A stretch of DNA of 64,000 bases, taken from NCBI RefSeq assembly GCF_014635865.1, contig NZ_BMDQ01000002.1, positions 248,001 through 312,000 on the forward strand. The letters are read 5' to 3'. Source of the stretch: Winogradskyella haliclonae. Lineage in GTDB: Bacteria > Bacteroidota > Bacteroidia > Flavobacteriales > Flavobacteriaceae. The notes under the pieces are model-generated. The model worked only from the letters and a program-made list of their open reading frames with translations. It had not been told where the DNA came from and did no database searches. Position numbers and translations under genes: made by a program. Positions 37,864 through 46,064 of the stretch are shown here, piece after piece (within the stretch, counting starts at the first letter, position 1; each line of letters begins with the position of its first letter).

Positions 37864-38841
37864 ATGCAACAATTAAAATCTTTTTTTGTTTCGCTTTTGC
37901 TCGTTGCCTCATTACCTGCATTAGCGCAATACACAGAAGTTATAAACTCAAATAGACCAGGAGTTTCTAAAGCCGCTTTTTCTGTGGGAACCAATGTTTT
38001 ACAATTTGAATTAGGAAGTTTTACCGTAAAGGAAGAACACAATCCATTAAACTATGAGGTCTCAGGTTTTGGTGTTGATTTTGCAGCACGTTTTGGTCTT
38101 TTGTGGGAACAGTTAGAAATAAATATTGAAGGTGTTTACCAAAATGATACATTTACTAGTAATGCGTCAGCAATACCATTTGAAGACAAACGTTCAAATT
38201 TTAGAAACTTTACAATTGGTGCTAAGTATTTGGTTTATGACCCCTATAAAAATGCTGAAGAAGATAAACCTAATCTTTACAGTTATCATGCAAACAGACG
38301 ATTTAAATGGAAATCTTTAATTCCTGCTGTGGCTGTCTATGTGGGTGCAAATTTCGACACTAAAGATAATCCTTATACTGCGCCTGATGTTGAAGGTTTT
38401 AGCCCAAAAATAATGGTAGCAACTCAAAACAATTTTGCTGGTGGCTGGGTATTTGTCATGAATTTCTTAAAAGACCGTATAGGTTCAGACTTTTCAGATT
38501 TTCAATACATACTTACACTGACACATTCTTTCTCAGATCAATGGGTGTTGTTTGGTGAAGCACAAGGCATACAAAGTGACTTTTATGCCGATAATATTTT
38601 TAGAGTTGGTGGTGCTTATTTATGGACCAAAGACTTTCAATTAGATGCAAATATTGCTTTTAATACTAAAGACACGCCTTCAGTTTTTAATATTGCTTTT
38701 GGAGCTTCATATCGTTTAGATTGGCATAAGGACAAAAAAATAGATAATGGTGGTGCTGTTAAAGATAAAGTAGATACCTCTAAAAATAAGAAAAAGAAGA
38801 AGCGTAAAAAGAAAACAGATTTCGATTCTGATAATTTATAA
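37864..38841 (+). CDS. Outer-membrane beta-barrel protein (MetA/phenol-degradation type)
   Basis: From the Met at 37864 the protein is 325 residues with a signal peptide (MQQLKSFFVSLLLVASLPALA) and a series of amphipathic strands. These include NVLQFELGSFTV, GVDFAARFGLLWEQLEINIEG, FRNFTIGAKYLVY and LDANIAFNTKDTPSVFNIAFGASYRL. This is the pattern of the transporter-like barrels grouped with the phenol-degradation MetA family. The C-terminus is an unusual Lys-rich tail (about 300-325). The role is unknown; it lies 8 bp upstream of a GNAT-like gene. Confidence 0.75.
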   Translation: MQQLKSFFVSLLLVASLPALAQYTEVINSNRPGVSKAAFSVGTNVLQFELGSFTVKEEHNPLNYEVSGFGVDFAARFGLLWEQLEINIEGVYQNDTFTSNASAIPFEDKRSNFRNFTIGAKYLVYDPYKNAEEDKPNLYSYHANRRFKWKSLIPAVAVYVGANFDTKDNPYTAPDVEGFSPKIMVATQNNFAGGWVFVMNFLKDRIGSDFSDFQYILTLTHSFSDQWVLFGEAQGIQSDFYADNIFRVGGAYLWTKDFQLDANIAFNTKDTPSVFNIAFGASYRLDWHKDKKIDNGGAVKDKVDTSKNKKKKKRKKKTDFDSDNL

Positions 38842-38849
38842 TTGACTAC

Positions 38850-39968
38850 ATGATTGAAATTAAAGAAGCGATTTCTAAAAAGGAATTAAAACGATTTGTC
38901 AAATTTCCTTTTAAACTCTACAAAGATTCTAAAAATTGGGTGCCTCCAATAATTAGTGAAGAATTAAAGACTTTTGATAAGTCTGAAAACCCTGTTTTTA
39001 ATGATGCTGATGCACGTTTCTTTCTTGCTTATAAGAACGGTGAGGTCGTTGGGCGTGTAGCTGCAATAGTGAATTGGCTAGAAATCAAAAAGCAGAACAT
39101 TAATAAAATGCGCTTTGGCTGGTTTGATTTTATTGACAATTTAGATGTTAGCAAGGCGCTTTTAGATACGGTGACTAAAATTGGTAAAGACTATAATCTC
39201 GAATATATGGAAGGTCCAGTTGGCTTTTCTAATCTCGATAAAGTTGGTGTAATGACTGAGGGTTTTGATACAATTGCACCAATGATAACTTGGTATAATC
39301 ACCCGTACTATGTAGAACATTATATAACCCATGGTTTTAGTGTAGAGAAGCAATATTCAGAAAGTAAATTTCCATTTAAGAATGTAAAACCTGAGTCCTT
39401 CAAAAAGGCACAAGGGTTAATAAAAAAACGTTATCAACTAAAGGAGTTGAATTTCACTAAAACTAGTGAGGTTATGCCTTATGCAGACCGTATGTTTGAT
39501 TTATTTAATGAAAGCTATGCGTCTTTATCGTCATTTGTAGAAATTACTGATATTCAAAAAGAATACTTCAAGAAGAAGTTTATCAGTTTTGTAAATCCTG
39601 AGTATATCAAGTTTGTGGTAGATTCTGAAGAGAAGTTAGTTGGCTTTGCTATAGTGATGCCACGCTTTGCCGATGCCTTACAGAAAGCTAAAGGTAAACT
39701 CTTTCCGTTTGGATTTAGACATATATTAAAAGCAAAAAAGAACAGCAAGGATGTTATATTCTATCTCATAGGCATACACCCAGAATATCAAAACAAAGGT
39801 GTTCATGCGGTGTTATTTAATGAAATGTATGAAACCTTTACTGCTAAAGATATTCAGTACTGTTATAGAACACCAGAGCTTGAAGATAACGAAGCTATAC
39901 ACAAAATCTGGAAACACTTTAATCCAGTAGTTTATAAACGTCGTAAAACATTTAAAAAAGCCTTATAA
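38850..39968 (+). CDS. GNAT-superfamily acyltransferase-like protein
   Basis: This 372-residue protein has an N-terminal part with FVKFPFKLYKDSKNWVPPI and a Rossmann-like GNAT core. The core shows GFAIVMPRFADAL, then VIFYLIGIHPEYQNKGVHAVLFNEM, a recognisable acetyl-CoA-binding loop of the Q/R-x-x-G-x-G/A type (QNKGVH), and ends YCYRTPELEDNEAIHKIWKHF. It belongs to a conserved bacterial group that is often mislabelled; no substrate is known to me. It ends before a bidirectional terminator. Confidence 0.72.
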   Translation: MIEIKEAISKKELKRFVKFPFKLYKDSKNWVPPIISEELKTFDKSENPVFNDADARFFLAYKNGEVVGRVAAIVNWLEIKKQNINKMRFGWFDFIDNLDVSKALLDTVTKIGKDYNLEYMEGPVGFSNLDKVGVMTEGFDTIAPMITWYNHPYYVEHYITHGFSVEKQYSESKFPFKNVKPESFKKAQGLIKKRYQLKELNFTKTSEVMPYADRMFDLFNESYASLSSFVEITDIQKEYFKKKFISFVNPEYIKFVVDSEEKLVGFAIVMPRFADALQKAKGKLFPFGFRHILKAKKNSKDVIFYLIGIHPEYQNKGVHAVLFNEMYETFTAKDIQYCYRTPELEDNEAIHKIWKHFNPVVYKRRKTFKKAL

Positions 39969-39995
39969 AAAAAGCTACCAAATTGGTAGCTTTTC
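39966..39995. terminator. Bidirectional terminator
   Basis: The stem AAAAGCTACC / GGTAGCTTTT has a 5-base loop and is A-rich on one side and T-rich on the other. It separates the convergent GNAT-like and alpha-oxoamine synthase genes. Confidence 0.8.
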
Positions 39996-40018
39996 GTGTT
40001 TATATATTTTTAGAATTT

Positions 40019-41278
40019 TTATTCTCCCATTGCAGCAATAAGAGCAGCAGACATACGCTTATAAGTACCGTTATCTAAACGTTCTCTGATGGCATCAAAG
40101 GCATCTAAAGTTTCTTCAACATCTTGTAAAGTATGCGTTGCTGTAGGTATCATTCTTAGTAGAATTAATCCTCGAGGTATTACAGGATAAACCACTATAG
40201 AACAGAAGATTCCGTGATTTTCTCTTAGATCTCTAACTAAAGCCATAGCTTCTGGAATACTACCTTTTAGATATACCGGTGTTACACAACTTTGTGTTGT
40301 TCCGATATCAAATCCGCGATTCTTTAAACCTGATTGTAAAGCGTCAACAATCTTCCAAAGATTCTGCTTTAATTCTGGCATTGTTCTAAGCATGTCTAAA
40401 CGCTTCAAAGCTCCAACTACTAATTGCATTTGAAGTGATTTTGCAAACATCTGAGAACGCAAATTGTATTTTAAATAATCTATAATTTCTTGATCTGCAG
40501 CAATAAAAGCACCTGTACTCGCTAAAGACTTAGCAAAAGTTGCAAAATACACATCAATATCATCTTGCACACCTTGTTCTTGACCTGCTCCTGCTCCAGT
40601 CTCTCCTAAAGTACCAAAACCATGAGCATCGTCAACAAAAAGTCTGAAATTGAACTTCTTTTTAAGCGCTACAATTTCCTTTAATCGACCTTGTTCTCCT
40701 CGCATTCCAAAAACACCTTCAGAAATCACTAGGATGCCTCCTCCAGTAGTTTCGGCCATTTTAGTAGCACGCTCTAAGTTTTTTTCTAAACTTTCTATAT
40801 CATTGTGCTTGTATGTAAAACGCTTACCGTGATGCAATCTTACACCATCAATAATACAAGCGTGAGCATCAACATCATAAACAATAATATCATCTTTACT
40901 TACCAAAGCATCTACAGTAGACACCATACCTTGGTAACCAAAATTTAATAAGTAAGCAGCTTCTTTGTTTACAAACTCTGCCAATTCATTTTGTAATTGC
41001 TCATGCAATTCAGTATGACCAGACATCATACGAGCCCCCATTGGATATGCAGAACCGTATTGAGCAGCTGCTTCTGCATCTACTTTACGAACTTCAGGAT
41101 GATTTGCTAATCCAAGGTAATCATTAATACTCCATGTAATAACATCCTTTCCTTGAAATTTCATTCGGTTAGAGATTTCTCCTTCTAACTTAGGAAATAC
41201 AAAATAACCTTCTGCTTGTGCTGCCCATTTACCTAAAGGCCCTTTGTCTTTGTAAATCTTTTCAAATAAATCCTTCAT
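40019..41278 (-). CDS. Alpha-oxoamine synthase, probable cysteate (or serine) acyltransferase
   Basis: This PLP enzyme of the AOS family (serine palmitoyltransferase, KBL, BioF) is 419 residues long and condenses an amino acid with an acyl thioester. It shows WSINDYLGLANHPEV, the DDAHGFGTLGE cofactor segment (216-226), the PLP Lys at about 250 (FATFAKSLASTGAF) and the C-terminal IPRGLILLRMIPTATHT. In flavobacteria the homologue is the cysteate-fatty acyltransferase that starts capnine (sulfonolipid) synthesis. The neighbouring cysteine-synthase-like gene supports this. Serine palmitoyltransferase remains the alternative. Confidence 0.85.
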   Translation of the reverse strand: MKDLFEKIYKDKGPLGKWAAQAEGYFVFPKLEGEISNRMKFQGKDVITWSINDYLGLANHPEVRKVDAEAAAQYGSAYPMGARMMSGHTELHEQLQNELAEFVNKEAAYLLNFGYQGMVSTVDALVSKDDIIVYDVDAHACIIDGVRLHHGKRFTYKHNDIESLEKNLERATKMAETTGGGILVISEGVFGMRGEQGRLKEIVALKKKFNFRLFVDDAHGFGTLGETGAGAGQEQGVQDDIDVYFATFAKSLASTGAFIAADQEIIDYLKYNLRSQMFAKSLQMQLVVGALKRLDMLRTMPELKQNLWKIVDALQSGLKNRGFDIGTTQSCVTPVYLKGSIPEAMALVRDLRENHGIFCSIVVYPVIPRGLILLRMIPTATHTLQDVEETLDAFDAIRERLDNGTYKRMSAALIAAMGE

Positions 41279-41365
41279 ACTATCTTTTCGAACTCATTTT
41301 AAATTGAATTTTTAGAGGAAACTCAATTTATAATTTTATGTTAAAATTAGTTTAGCGTAACCGGG

Positions 41366-41373
41366 CAAAATTA
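41366..41373 (-). promoter_or_regulatory. Candidate promoter -7 element for the alpha-oxoamine synthase gene
   Basis: TAATTTTG on the minus strand matches TAnnTTTG 88 bases before the ATG, downstream of the terminator of the preceding gene. No clear TTG at -33. Confidence 0.35.
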
Positions 41374-41433
41374 GGTAATAATATTATGAATGCATAATTT
41401 ATTTCCCCCTTTATATTCACCAAGTTTTAAACA

Positions 41434-41466
41434 TAAAAAAAGCCCATTGAACACATCAATGGGCAT
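41434..41466 (-). terminator. Terminator after the cysteine-synthase-like gene
   Basis: The 9-bp stem GCCCATTGA / TCAATGGGC has a 5-base loop and a run of seven T residues on the minus strand. It separates the two PLP-enzyme genes into different transcription units. Confidence 0.85.
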
Positions 41467-41483
41467 AATCTATATTTGCTTGA

Positions 41484-42521
41484 TTACTTTACGTATTCTA
41501 TTGTTGCTTGCATTTCTGTTTGACTATCGAAAAAGCCTTGGTCTTCCATCCACTTATCATTATACACTTTACTCATGTAGCGTGAACCATGATCAGGAAA
41601 AACAACAACAATAGTATCTGTTGGCTTAAACTCTCCAGATGCATTGAGTGTTTTTATCGCTTGTAGAGCCGCTCCACTAGTATAACCTACAAAAAGACCT
41701 TCTTTTGCAGATATTTCACGAGCAGAATGTGCACTCTCTTCGTCAGTTACCTTGACAAACTTATCTATAGCATCAAAATCAGTGGCTGTTGGTATTAGGT
41801 TTTTTCCTAAACCTTCAATTCTATACGGATAAATTTCTTTATCATCAAACTCACGTGTTTCATGATACTTTTTTAGTACAGAACCATAAGCATCTACACC
41901 GATAATATTTACGTTTGGGTTTTGTTCTTTTAAGAATCTAGCAATACCAGAGATAGTACCTCCAGTTCCACTGCAAGCCACCAAATGTGTAATCTTACCG
42001 TCAGTCTGTTCCCAAATTTCAGGACCGGTTGTTTTGTAATGTGCTTCTGTATTTAAAATATTAAAATACTGATTGATATAGACTGAGCCTTTAATTTCGT
42101 TATGAAGACGCTTAGCTACTTCATAATAAGATCGCGGATCATCTGCTTTTACATGTGCAGGGCAAACATAAACCTTTGCTCCCATTGACTTCAGCATATC
42201 TATCTTATCAGGGGAAGATTTTGAGCTAACTGCTAAAATACACTCATAACCTTTAATAATACTAACCATAGCTATACTAAAACCTGTATTACCAGATGTA
42301 GTTTCTATAATTGTATCTCCTGGTTTAAGAATGCCTTGACGCTCTGCTTCTTCAATAATGTGAAGTGCTATTCTGTCTTTTGAAGAATGACCTGGGTTAA
42401 ACGCTTCTACCTTAGCAAAGAAATTACCATCGAAGTCTTCTGTAACCTTGTTTAATTTAATTAGGGGCGTACTTCCAATAAGTTGAAGTACGTTGTCATA
42501 AACGTGTTTACTTTTCGTCAT
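41484..42521 (-). CDS. Cysteine synthase-family PLP enzyme, candidate cysteate synthase
   Basis: This fold-type II PLP enzyme is 345 residues, longer than typical CysK/CysM (about 305-325) because of a C-terminal extension. It shows [10 protein letters not shown], the PLP Lys at about 48 ([10 protein letters not shown]), [12 protein letters not shown], the phosphate-binding GTGGTISG and TSGAALQA. CysK family would make cysteine from O-acetylserine and sulfide. Its place next to a probable cysteate acyltransferase suggests it may make cysteate from O-phosphoserine and sulfite instead; this is inference. An ordinary O-acetylserine sulfhydrylase or a cystathionine beta-synthase-like enzyme cannot be excluded. 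Confidence 0.85.
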   Translation of the reverse strand: MTKSKHVYDNVLQLIGSTPLIKLNKVTEDFDGNFFAKVEAFNPGHSSKDRIALHIIEEAERQGILKPGDTIIETTSGNTGFSIAMVSIIKGYECILAVSSKSSPDKIDMLKSMGAKVYVCPAHVKADDPRSYYEVAKRLHNEIKGSVYINQYFNILNTEAHYKTTGPEIWEQTDGKITHLVACSGTGGTISGIARFLKEQNPNVNIIGVDAYGSVLKKYHETREFDDKEIYPYRIEGLGKNLIPTATDFDAIDKFVKVTDEESAHSAREISAKEGLFVGYTSGAALQAIKTLNASGEFKPTDTIVVVFPDHGSRYMSKVYNDKWMEDQGFFDSQTEMQATIEYVK

Positions 42522-42592
42522 ATTTGATATTTACAAGTAACAATATAAAAAATGTCACCTAAAACCGCGCAAAACTACAATTTTTTTTTCAA

Positions 42593-44653
42593 TTAACTGC
42601 TAATTCCTTCAAGGTCTAATAGAAAGGTAAACTCCTCAGCGTCTTCTCTTAAGGATTCAAATCTACCCGAAGCACCTCCATGACCAGCATCCATATTAGT
42701 TTTTAGGAATAATTTATTAGCATCTGTCTTTAATTCTCTGAGTTTAGCCACCCATTTAGCTGGCTCCCAATACTGTACCTGAGAATCATGCAACCCAGCT
42801 GTGACAAACAAATTTGGGTAGTTTTTGGCTTCTATATTATCGTATGGCGAATAAGATTTCATATAGTTATAATAATCTTTCTCATTAGGGTTTCCCCATT
42901 CATCATACTCTCCAGTAGTTAATGGAATTGAATCATCTAACATTGTAGTTACAACATCTACAAAAGGTACAGCTGCAATAATGCCATTGTACAATTTTGG
43001 AGCTTCATTAATTATAGCGCCCATTAACAAGCCTCCTGCACTTCCTCCCATTGCATATAAATGTTCTGGTGACGTGTAACCTTGTTGAATCAAATATTTG
43101 GAGCACGCGATAAAATCGGTAAATGTATTCTTCTTCTTTAGTAGTTTTCCATGTTCGTACCAATTACGTCCTAAATACTCACCTCCTCGAATATGAGCAA
43201 TAACATAAATAAAACCTCTATCTAGTAGTGTCAATCGAATGGTTGAAAAATAAGGATCAACTGTAGAGCCATAAGAACCGTAAGAATATTGCAATAATGG
43301 ATTCTTACCATCTTTTTTTAATCCTTTTCTATAAACAACTGACATCGGAATCTTTGTGCCATCTTCTGCTGTTGCCCAAAGGCGTTCTTCTGTGTAATTT
43401 TTTTTATCGAATTTTCCACCTAAAACCTCTTGCTCTTTTAATATTTTTTGAGCTTTAGTACGCATGTTATATTCTATAACAGATGCCGGAGTGGTCATAG
43501 AGTTATAACCATAACGTAGTATTTCAGTATCAAAATCTACATTTGTACTTGTATAGGATGTATACGTTTCTGAATCAAATGGCAGATAGTAGTCTTCGCT
43601 TCCATCCCATTGCATAATACGGATGAGATTAAGACCATTAGTGCGTTCGCTAACCACCAAGTAATCTTTGAAAATATCAATATTCTCTATGAGGGTATCT
43701 TCTCTATGCGCAATGACATCTACCCAATTACTGATATTTGTATTTGCTTCTGATGTCTTCATCAATTTAAAGTTGACAGCCTTATCTTTATTGGTCATTA
43801 CATAGAAGTCGCCATTATAATGTGCAATACTATACTCTAAACCTCTAACTCTTGGACTAAAGTTTTTGAAAGCTTCATCTGGAGTATCTGCATTTAAAAT
43901 ATGATATTCATTAGTTAGTGTACTATAACATGCAATGATGATGTATTTTCTTGATTTTGATTTATAGACGGCAACTCCAAAAGTATCATCGGTTTCTTCA
44001 AAGACCAACTCATCCTCGTCTTGACCTAGTTTGTGTCTATAAATTTGATAAGAACGTAAGGTTTGTTCATCTTTTTTGGTGTAAAACAATGTATGATTAT
44101 CATTTGCCCAACTTGAAGAACCAGTCGTATACTCTATCTTGTCGCTTTCTAACTTATCAGTGATTAAATCCTTAACATAAATGGTGTAATTGCGCCTTCC
44201 TGTCAAGTCTAAACCAAAAGAGACTTTTGTGTTATCTGGACTGATTGAAATACCTACTAGTTTAAAATAAGCTTCTCCTTTGGCCATAACATTACAATCA
44301 AACAATAATTCTTCATCAGCCTCCAAAGTTTCTTTTTTACGTGTGTATATTGGATAGTCTTTCCCTTTTTCAAATTTTGTAATATACCAATAGCCATTGT
44401 ATTTGTAGGGTACAGAAGAGTCATCTTCCTTAATTCTCCCTTTCATTTCTTCAAATAAATCATTCTGAAAACCCTTAGTATGCGCCATCATCTCATCACA
44501 ATAAGCATTTTCAGCTATGAGATGATTAATAACCTCTTCGTCTTCACGATTATTCATCCAGAAATAGTTGTCTATTCTTTCATCGCCATGCTTTTCAAGT
44601 TTTTTAGGAACTTTCTTTGCTATTGGAGGAATTCTGAGGGAACTGTTAGCCAT
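42593..44653 (-). CDS. ptrB: S9 family serine peptidase (oligopeptidase B type)
   Basis: This cytoplasmic prolyl oligopeptidase-family enzyme is 686 residues with no signal peptide. The N-terminal beta-propeller (about 70-400) is followed by the alpha/beta hydrolase domain with GGSAGGLLMGA (catalytic Ser), AGLHDSQVQYWEP (Asp) and MDAGHGGASGRF (His). The GGASGRF ending is typical of oligopeptidase B, which cleaves short peptides after basic residues. It is monocistronic, divergent from the ybaB gene. Confidence 0.88.
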   Translation of the reverse strand: MANSSLRIPPIAKKVPKKLEKHGDERIDNYFWMNNREDEEVINHLIAENAYCDEMMAHTKGFQNDLFEEMKGRIKEDDSSVPYKYNGYWYITKFEKGKDYPIYTRKKETLEADEELLFDCNVMAKGEAYFKLVGISISPDNTKVSFGLDLTGRRNYTIYVKDLITDKLESDKIEYTTGSSSWANDNHTLFYTKKDEQTLRSYQIYRHKLGQDEDELVFEETDDTFGVAVYKSKSRKYIIIACYSTLTNEYHILNADTPDEAFKNFSPRVRGLEYSIAHYNGDFYVMTNKDKAVNFKLMKTSEANTNISNWVDVIAHREDTLIENIDIFKDYLVVSERTNGLNLIRIMQWDGSEDYYLPFDSETYTSYTSTNVDFDTEILRYGYNSMTTPASVIEYNMRTKAQKILKEQEVLGGKFDKKNYTEERLWATAEDGTKIPMSVVYRKGLKKDGKNPLLQYSYGSYGSTVDPYFSTIRLTLLDRGFIYVIAHIRGGEYLGRNWYEHGKLLKKKNTFTDFIACSKYLIQQGYTSPEHLYAMGGSAGGLLMGAIINEAPKLYNGIIAAVPFVDVVTTMLDDSIPLTTGEYDEWGNPNEKDYYNYMKSYSPYDNIEAKNYPNLFVTAGLHDSQVQYWEPAKWVAKLRELKTDANKLFLKTNMDAGHGGASGRFESLREDAEEFTFLLDLEGISS

Positions 44654-44693
44654 ATTTATTATTTTTTTAAATCAAAAAAGTGGCGCAATTTAC

Positions 44694-44701
44694 TAATTTT
44701 G
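44694..44701 (+). promoter_or_regulatory. Candidate ybaB promoter -7 element
   Basis: TAATTTTG matches TAnnTTTG 30 bases before the ybaB ATG. Confidence 0.5.
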
Positions 44702-44731
44702 TAACGTATAAATTTTTAAACCGGAAAGATT

Positions 44732-45043
44732 ATGTTTGGAGATATGATGGGCATGATGAATAAATTAAAAGAAGCCCAAAAGAAAGTTGAAGAAACTAAA
44801 GAGCGTTTGCACAGTGTTTTGCTAGATGAAGCCAGTACTGATGGGAAACTAAAAGTGACTATTACTGCAAATAGAACCATAAAATCTTTGGAAATTGACG
44901 AGGAAATTTTGACAGACAAGGAAATGCTCGAAGATTACCTTATCCTTACACTTAACAAAGCCATTGAGCGTGCAACTGCTGTAAATGAAGCTGAATTGGC
45001 AGCTGTTGCCAAAGAAGGCATGCCGAATATTCCGGGATTATAA
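44732..45043 (+). CDS. YbaB/EbfC-family nucleoid-associated protein
   Basis: This small DNA-binding protein of 103 residues has the standard family layout. An N-terminal helix ([22 protein letters not shown]) is followed by a beta-hairpin core ([23 protein letters not shown]) and a C-terminal helix ([23 protein letters not shown]). Family members bind DNA as dimers and influence nucleoid structure. Usually found next to recR or dnaX; here it is alone between a peptidase and threonine aldolase. Confidence 0.9.
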   Translation: MFGDMMGMMNKLKEAQKKVEETKERLHSVLLDEASTDGKLKVTITANRTIKSLEIDEEILTDKEMLEDYLILTLNKAIERATAVNEAELAAVAKEGMPNIPGL

Positions 45044-45044
45044 T

Positions 45045-46064
45045 CTATAGATTTTTTAATATATCTATTAATTTAGAATGCATTATATCCGTATAATCTA
45101 AGTGCGTCACCATACGCAATTTATTACTACCCATACCAATGATTTTGATGCCTTTTTCAGATAAATTATTCTGAAATTGGTTGTCATCGATGTGAGATTT
45201 TAACTCAAAAATGACAATATTAGTTTCTATAGGTTCAACTTTTTCAATAGCGTCATTTTTTAAAAGCATCTCTCCTATTTCTTTAGCTTTTTTATGGTCC
45301 TCAGCCAACCTATCCAAATGATGATTTAAAGCATATAAACCTGCTGCTGCAGCAAAACCAACTTGACGCATACCACCACCTAAAATCTTACGAACACGGA
45401 TGGCATTTTTCATCAAGTTACTATTTCCTATTAAGACGGAGCCCATTGGACAACCTAAGCCTTTACTTAAGCACACAGAAATGGTATCAAACAATTCGCC
45501 ATATTGTTTTGGTTTTTGACCAGTAGCAATGAGTGCATTCCATAATCTGGCACCATCCAAATGGTAACCTAAATCATTATTAGAAGCTACTTGTCGCAAT
45601 TTCTTGAGTTCTTCAAAATCCCAACAAGCACCACCACCTTTATTTGTTGTGTTTTCTACAGCTATTAAAGATGTTAATGGACTGTGATAAAAATCTGGAG
45701 GATTTATAGATGCTTTCGTCTGTTCTGCTGTAAACATACCACGATGCCCATCTACTAGCTTGCATGAAATTCCACTATTAAAAGAAGCGCCACCACCTTC
45801 ATAATTATATATGTGTGCATACTTATCGCAAATAACCTGTTCGCCTGGATTGGTATGCAATTTTAATGCAGCTTGATTAGCCATACTTCCTGTTGGAAAA
45901 AATAAGGCTTCGTCCATACCAAACATATCCGCCAATCGTTGCTCTAAGGCATTAATACTTGGGTCTTCTTTATATACATCATCTCCAACTTCTGCCGTTA
46001 GCATAGCATCTAACATGCCTTTAGTTGGTTTGGTTACAGTATCGCTACGTAAATCTATTATCAT
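45045..46064 (-). CDS. ltaE: Low-specificity L-threonine aldolase
   Basis: This PLP enzyme (339 residues) cleaves L-threonine or L-allo-threonine to glycine and acetaldehyde. It shows IDLRSDTVTKPTKGML at the start, GDDVYKEDPS, the substrate-side His in DGHRGMFT, HLDGARLWNA (Asp binding PLP) and the PLP Lys segment SVCLSKGLGCPMGSVL. Its ATG overlaps the stop codon of the upstream metalloprotease by one base (TAATG), indicating co-translation despite no obvious functional link. Confidence 0.92.
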   Translation of the reverse strand: MIIDLRSDTVTKPTKGMLDAMLTAEVGDDVYKEDPSINALEQRLADMFGMDEALFFPTGSMANQAALKLHTNPGEQVICDKYAHIYNYEGGGASFNSGISCKLVDGHRGMFTAEQTKASINPPDFYHSPLTSLIAVENTTNKGGGACWDFEELKKLRQVASNNDLGYHLDGARLWNALIATGQKPKQYGELFDTISVCLSKGLGCPMGSVLIGNSNLMKNAIRVRKILGGGMRQVGFAAAAGLYALNHHLDRLAEDHKKAKEIGEMLLKNDAIEKVEPIETNIVIFELKSHIDDNQFQNNLSEKGIKIIGMGSNKLRMVTHLDYTDIMHSKLIDILKNL

